DNA from: JBKHXU01 sp046565865
GTDB lineage: Bacteria; Pseudomonadota; Gammaproteobacteria; Acidiferrobacterales; Sulfurifustaceae
Direction: 5' to 3'
Assembly: GCA_046565865.1 (NCBI GenBank)
Contig: JBKHXU010000063.1
Location: forward strand, 1-9,033
Length of the DNA stretch: 9,033 bases
Positions within the stretch are counted from its first letter, which is position 1; every line of letters begins with the position of its first letter. Under the pieces are notes generated by a model. That model ran no database searches, was not told where the DNA came from, and saw only the letters and a program-made list of their open reading frames with translations. This document shows positions 6,079 to 9,033 of this stretch, one piece after another. The position numbers and the translations under genes were made by a program.

Positions 6079-7871
6079 GCCACCACCACCTGGCGGAACA
6101 TGCCCGCCTCCATGTGATACAAAAGATGGCAGTGCCACGCCCAACGGCCGAGCGCATCGGCGGTGACGAGGAACGTGATGCGCTGCGCCGGCTGCACGCT
6201 CATCGTGTGCCGGCGCGTTAAGAATTTCCCGTCCGGCGTTTCGAGTTCGTTCCACATGCCGTGCATGTGCATCGGGTGCGTCATCATGGTGTCGTTGACC
6301 AGCACCACGCGCAGCCGCTCGCCGTACTTGAAATGCACCGGACTCGAGCGGCCGAACTCCAAACCGTCGAACGACCAGGTGAAACGCTCCATGTTGCCGG
6401 TGAGATGCAGTTCGATCTCGCGCCCGGGCCCGCGCTTGTCGAGCGGCCCGCCGATGGTGTGTAGGTCGGCGTAGGTCAGCACGCGCCGGCCGTTGTCGCG
6501 CAAGCCGATGCCCGGGTCATCGAGATTGGTACGCGGCATGTCGACGCGCATGTCGGTGCTCGGGCCATATTCGGTTTTCGCGTGGCGCGCCTGGACCATA
6601 CCGCCGTCCGCATTCGATGCGCCGGCCGCGTTGTGGCCGCTGTGATCCTGTGCCGGCGCCGGCGCCGCTGCCGCTGCCCCATGACCCGCGTGTTCGCCGC
6701 CGCCTTGCGCCATCGCGCCCATCATGTCGGCCATCGTGAGATATTGAATCGCATCCATCGCCGGCACCGCCGCGCTCATGCCGGCACGCGGCGCGAGTGT
6801 GCCGCGGGCGTAACCGCTACGGTCCATCGACTGCGCGAAGATGGTGTAGGCGCGGTCGTCCTTGGGCTCGACGATCACATCGTACGTCTCGGCCACGCCC
6901 ATGCGGAACTCGTCGACCGTCACCGGCTCGACGTTCTGGCCATCGACCTGCACTACCGTCATCTTGAGATCGGGGATGCGCACGTCGAAAAACGTCTGTG
7001 CCGCACCGTTGATGAAACGCAGCCGCACGCGCTCGCCGCGCTGGAAGAGTCCCGTCCAGTTGCCCGCGGGCGCGGTGCCGTTCATGAGGTAGGTGTACGT
7101 GTAACCCGAGATGTCGGCGAGATCGGCTGGGCTCATGCGCATCTGGTTCCACATCTTGCGTTCGCTCACCGCCTGCGCCACGCCTTTGTTGGCCGCGTCG
7201 CGAAAGAAATCGAACACGGTCGGCTGATTGAAGTTGTAGTAGTGCGCGTGCTTCTTCAGCTTCGTCAGCACCTTCATCGGATCCTCGTCGGTCCAATCGG
7301 CGAGCTGAACCACGTAGTCGCGGTCGGCACGGATGGTATCGCCGCCGCGCGGGTCGATGATGATTGCGCCGTACATGCCGAGCTGCTCCTGCATGCCGGA
7401 GTGCGAGTGGTACCAATAGGTCCCGGTCTGCTGCACCTTGAAGCGATACACGAACGTCTCGCCCGGATCGATGCCGCGGAAGCTGATGCCCGGCACCCCG
7501 TCCATCTGGAATGGCAGCAGAATGCCGTGCCAGTGGATTGATGTCTGCTCGCGCAGCCGGTTGGTCACGCGCAGCGTCACCGTGTCGCCCTCGCGCCAGC
7601 GCAGGATCGGCCCCGGGATCGAGCCGTTGATGGTCGTCGCCATGCGCGGCGCGCCGGTGAAGTTCACCGCCGTCTCGGCGATGGTGAGATGAAATTCAGT
7701 GCCGCTCAGCACCGGCGGCGTGCCGGTGGCGGTGGCGGGCGCGGCGCCCGCCGCATACGCTCGCAGCCAGGGCGACAACCCCCACATCACACCACCGGCC
7801 GTCAAACCTTGCAGAAAACGCCGGCGCGACCGGTCGGCCGGCACCAGCGGAAATTGGTTTAACCGTTTCAT
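6075..7871 (-). CDS. copA: Periplasmic multicopper oxidase CopA/PcoA (Cu(I) oxidase)
   Basis: This is a 598-residue three-cupredoxin oxidase that should oxidise Cu(I) to less toxic Cu(II), with oxygen as acceptor. A Tat signal (SRRRFLQG, 15-22) means it is exported folded. All four copper-ligand motifs are intact: HWHG (113-116), HSH (155-157), HPMHMHG (532-538) and HCHLLYHMEAGM (580-591), supplying the type 1 site and trinuclear centre. A Met/His-rich insert (about 365-430) carries MADMMGAMAQGGGEHAGHG and HSGH, typical of the family's substrate-copper region. Length agrees with PcoA/CopA. The frame opens back to ATG 7928, but ATG 7871 has AGAGGA at 7879-7884 and places the Tat motif normally. 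Downstream copB overlaps by ATGA. It is unrelated to the P-type ATPase that is also called CopA in some species. Confidence 0.97.
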   Translation of the reverse strand: MKRLNQFPLVPADRSRRRFLQGLTAGGVMWGLSPWLRAYAAGAAPATATGTPPVLSGTEFHLTIAETAVNFTGAPRMATTINGSIPGPILRWREGDTVTLRVTNRLREQTSIHWHGILLPFQMDGVPGISFRGIDPGETFVYRFKVQQTGTYWYHSHSGMQEQLGMYGAIIIDPRGGDTIRADRDYVVQLADWTDEDPMKVLTKLKKHAHYYNFNQPTVFDFFRDAANKGVAQAVSERKMWNQMRMSPADLADISGYTYTYLMNGTAPAGNWTGLFQRGERVRLRFINGAAQTFFDVRIPDLKMTVVQVDGQNVEPVTVDEFRMGVAETYDVIVEPKDDRAYTIFAQSMDRSGYARGTLAPRAGMSAAVPAMDAIQYLTMADMMGAMAQGGGEHAGHGAAAAAPAPAQDHSGHNAAGASNADGGMVQARHAKTEYGPSTDMRVDMPRTNLDDPGIGLRDNGRRVLTYADLHTIGGPLDKRGPGREIELHLTGNMERFTWSFDGLEFGRSSPVHFKYGERLRVVLVNDTMMTHPMHMHGMWNELETPDGKFLTRRHTMSVQPAQRITFLVTADALGRWAWHCHLLYHMEAGMFRQVVVA

Positions 7872-7973
7872 CGAACAATCCTCTGCGCCGCGCAACGGGC
7901 GGCGAACATCGTTTTGGATGGGGATCATCGGCGCCGCGACGGGCGCACGATGGACGTACCAAGGCCTAGGCAG

Positions 7974-8345
7974 TTAGACCGGCTTGGGCGGCCGGTTCAG
8001 CGAGGAAGCGATGTAAGTGGCGTGCAGGAGTTGGGGCGCGGCGATTTGCACCGAGCGCATCGGTGCTCCGCTCACGACTACCGGGGTCGCCGTCGCACAA
8101 TGCGTGCAGGCGGCGCAGCAATTGCCGCTACAGGATGCGTGATCGGAAGTACCGGAATCGTTGACCTGATCGTGATGGTGGTTGTCGTCAGTTTGGGATG
8201 TATCGTGGACGTGGCTTGCGTGATGTTGCGCATGCATCGAATGTGATGGCGCATCCGACGCGAACGCGGCTTGCGGCAATGCCGGACTCAACACCAGCGC
8301 CAGCGCAAGCAGGATTCGAACGAAAGATTGCATTGCCATACCCAT
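7974..8345 (-). CDS. Small exported His/Cys-rich protein, probable metal-binding
   Basis: The 123-residue product has a signal peptide (cleavage near AAFAS, 30). A His-rich arm follows, with 11 His between 35 and 82 (HHASHVH, HHH), and then a Cys knot SCSGNCCAACTHC (71-83) with five Cys. The C-terminal half has no charged clusters and ends LNRPPKPV. Small proteins with a His/Cys centre and an RPP tail occur upstream of copper genes, some placed in DUF2946; that placement is a guess here. Cu or Zn binding in the periplasm is likely. Starts are ambiguous: ATG at 8345, 8339 and 8333 are all in frame and none has a clear ribosome site, so expression may be weak. It lies between the ATPase gene and copA, 102 bases before copA. 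Confidence 0.78.
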   Translation of the reverse strand: MGMAMQSFVRILLALALVLSPALPQAAFASDAPSHSMHAQHHASHVHDTSQTDDNHHHDQVNDSGTSDHASCSGNCCAACTHCATATPVVVSGAPMRSVQIAAPQLLHATYIASSLNRPPKPV

Positions 8346-8371
8346 AACCAAACGATACCAGATTCCCGAAA

Positions 8372-8406
8372 TGACGCACAACGGGATTTCCACAGATCGT
8401 GCGTCA
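8372..8406. promoter_or_regulatory. Perfect 8-bp inverted repeat upstream of the His/Cys-rich gene
   Basis: TGACGCAC (8372-8379) and GTGCGTCA (8399-8406) are exact inverted copies 19 bases apart, 27-61 bases before the ATG at 8345. A -10-like TAATAC on the minus strand (8407-8412) abuts the right arm, without a good -35. It could be an operator for a dimeric regulator or a hairpin at the start of the transcript. It does not match a CueR-type operator that I know. Confidence 0.4.
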
Positions 8407-8476
8407 GTATTAAAACAATTTAGTTCCCTTCATGCAGGCGATAACGATCGCGCCGGACTTACTCGACCGTGCGGCC

Positions 8477-9033
8477 TCAATTACGTTGCCGCCCAAGCAA
8501 TTGCGCATTGATCGCCACGATCACCGTACTGACCGACATCAGCACCGCACCCACGGCCGGCGTCAGCAACAAACCCCACGCGACCGCCACGCCGGCGGCG
8601 AGGGGAATGGCAATGGCATTGTAGCCGGTCGCCCACAACAGGTTCTGTACCATTTTACGATACGTCGCGCGCGAAAGTTCGAGGATGGCAACGACGTCCT
8701 GCGGATTGCTCTTCACCAGCACCACGTCGGCGGACTCGATGGCGACGTCGGTGCCGGCGCCGATGGCGATGCCGAGATCGGCTTCGACCAGCGCCGGCGC
8801 ATCGTTCACGCCGTCGCCAACCATGGCCACTGTCAGTCCACGCCTCTGCACCTCGCGGATCTTCGCCGCCTTTTGCTCGGGCAGCACCTCGGCAAAGTAA
8901 TCGTCGAGCCCGAGTTCCTGCGCCACCGTGCGTGCGACCGCCTTGGCGTCGCCGGTCAACATCATGGAGCGGATGCCCATTTGCTTCAGCGACTCGACCG
9001 CCGCGCGCGATTCGGGACGCACCAGGTCGGCGA
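8477..9033 (-). CDS. Copper-translocating P1B-type ATPase, C-terminal 185 residues (cut by window edge)
   Basis: The visible part starts within the nucleotide-binding/P-domain junction and ends at TGA 8477. Hinge motifs MLTGD and GDGVNDAPAL are intact. Two final membrane segments follow. They contain NLLWATGYNAIAIP and PAVGAVLMSVSTVIVAIN, which fit the published P1B-3 patterns N-x6-YN-x4-P and P-x6-MS-x-ST-x5-N exactly. P1B-3 enzymes (CopB-like, with CPH in the sixth span) export copper, often preferring Cu(II), while P1B-1 has SS in place of ST. The deciding CPH/CPC motif lies outside the window. The protein would sit in the inner membrane and drive copper from cytoplasm to periplasm, feeding CopA. 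It is the upstream member of the cluster, with 131 bases to the next gene. Confidence 0.93.
   Translation of the reverse strand, partial: ADLVRPESRAAVESLKQMGIRSMMLTGDAKAVARTVAQELGLDDYFAEVLPEQKAAKIREVQRRGLTVAMVGDGVNDAPALVEADLGIAIGAGTDVAIESADVVLVKSNPQDVVAILELSRATYRKMVQNLLWATGYNAIAIPLAAGVAVAWGLLLTPAVGAVLMSVSTVIVAINAQLLGRQRN

Noticed and set aside
6582..7541. 319-residue plus-strand frame
   Set aside because: It is a long antisense shadow of copA, common in GC-rich DNA; it has no recognisable domain and covers conserved copA coding sequence.
7872..7928. ATG at 7928 as the copA start
   Set aside because: It adds 19 residues before the Tat leader and lacks a ribosome site; ATG 7871 has AGAGGA at proper spacing.
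8426..8460. GGCGCGAT/ATCGCC stem after the ATPase stop as a terminator
   Set aside because: The stem needs a two-base bulge and no T run follows it directly.

Overview
The window is a GC-rich bacterial chromosome segment, most likely from a gamma- or betaproteobacterium. The basis is the PcoA/CopA plus PcoB/CopB pair, lipoprotein c-type cytochromes, Shine-Dalgarno sites, and an intergenic inverted repeat (GTCATTGCGAGGAGCGAAG...) of a kind scattered through many proteobacterial genomes. The genus cannot be named from the sequence. Most of the window is a copper-handling cluster on the minus strand.

Layout by coordinate. Positions 1-329 (minus) hold the N-terminal part of a DUF302 protein, cut by the window edge. 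Positions 418-2889 (plus) encode a membrane-bound PAS-GGDEF diguanylate cyclase, divergent from the DUF302 gene; the 88-bp gap carries apparent promoters for both. The cyclase stop codon is 4 nt from the stop of the convergent copper cluster.

Read in its own direction (9033 down to 2894), the cluster encodes: the C-terminus of a heavy-metal P-type ATPase with P1B-3 (CopB-like) signatures; a small exported His/Cys-rich protein; the Tat-exported multicopper oxidase CopA; the outer-membrane protein CopB, overlapping copA by ATGA; an 88-bp inverted repeat; a soluble c-type cytochrome with a His/Met-rich N-terminus; a lipoprotein cytochrome c; an exported protein with 24 Met in 120 residues; a second, paralogous lipoprotein cytochrome c; and an unannotated-looking 27-residue single-span membrane peptide.

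How they may work together. The ATPase would pump copper out of the cytoplasm. CopA would oxidise Cu(I) in the periplasm. CopB and the Met/His-rich proteins would bind or sequester copper. The three cytochromes suggest that copper redox chemistry is tied to respiratory electron flow; this is inference. copC, copD, copZ, cueR and copRS are not in the window. No gene-free stretch exceeds 300 bases; the longest gaps are 4888-5046 (repeat) and 8346-8476 (inverted repeat, possible promoter). No RNA gene, CRISPR array, transposase or convincing intrinsic terminator was seen.
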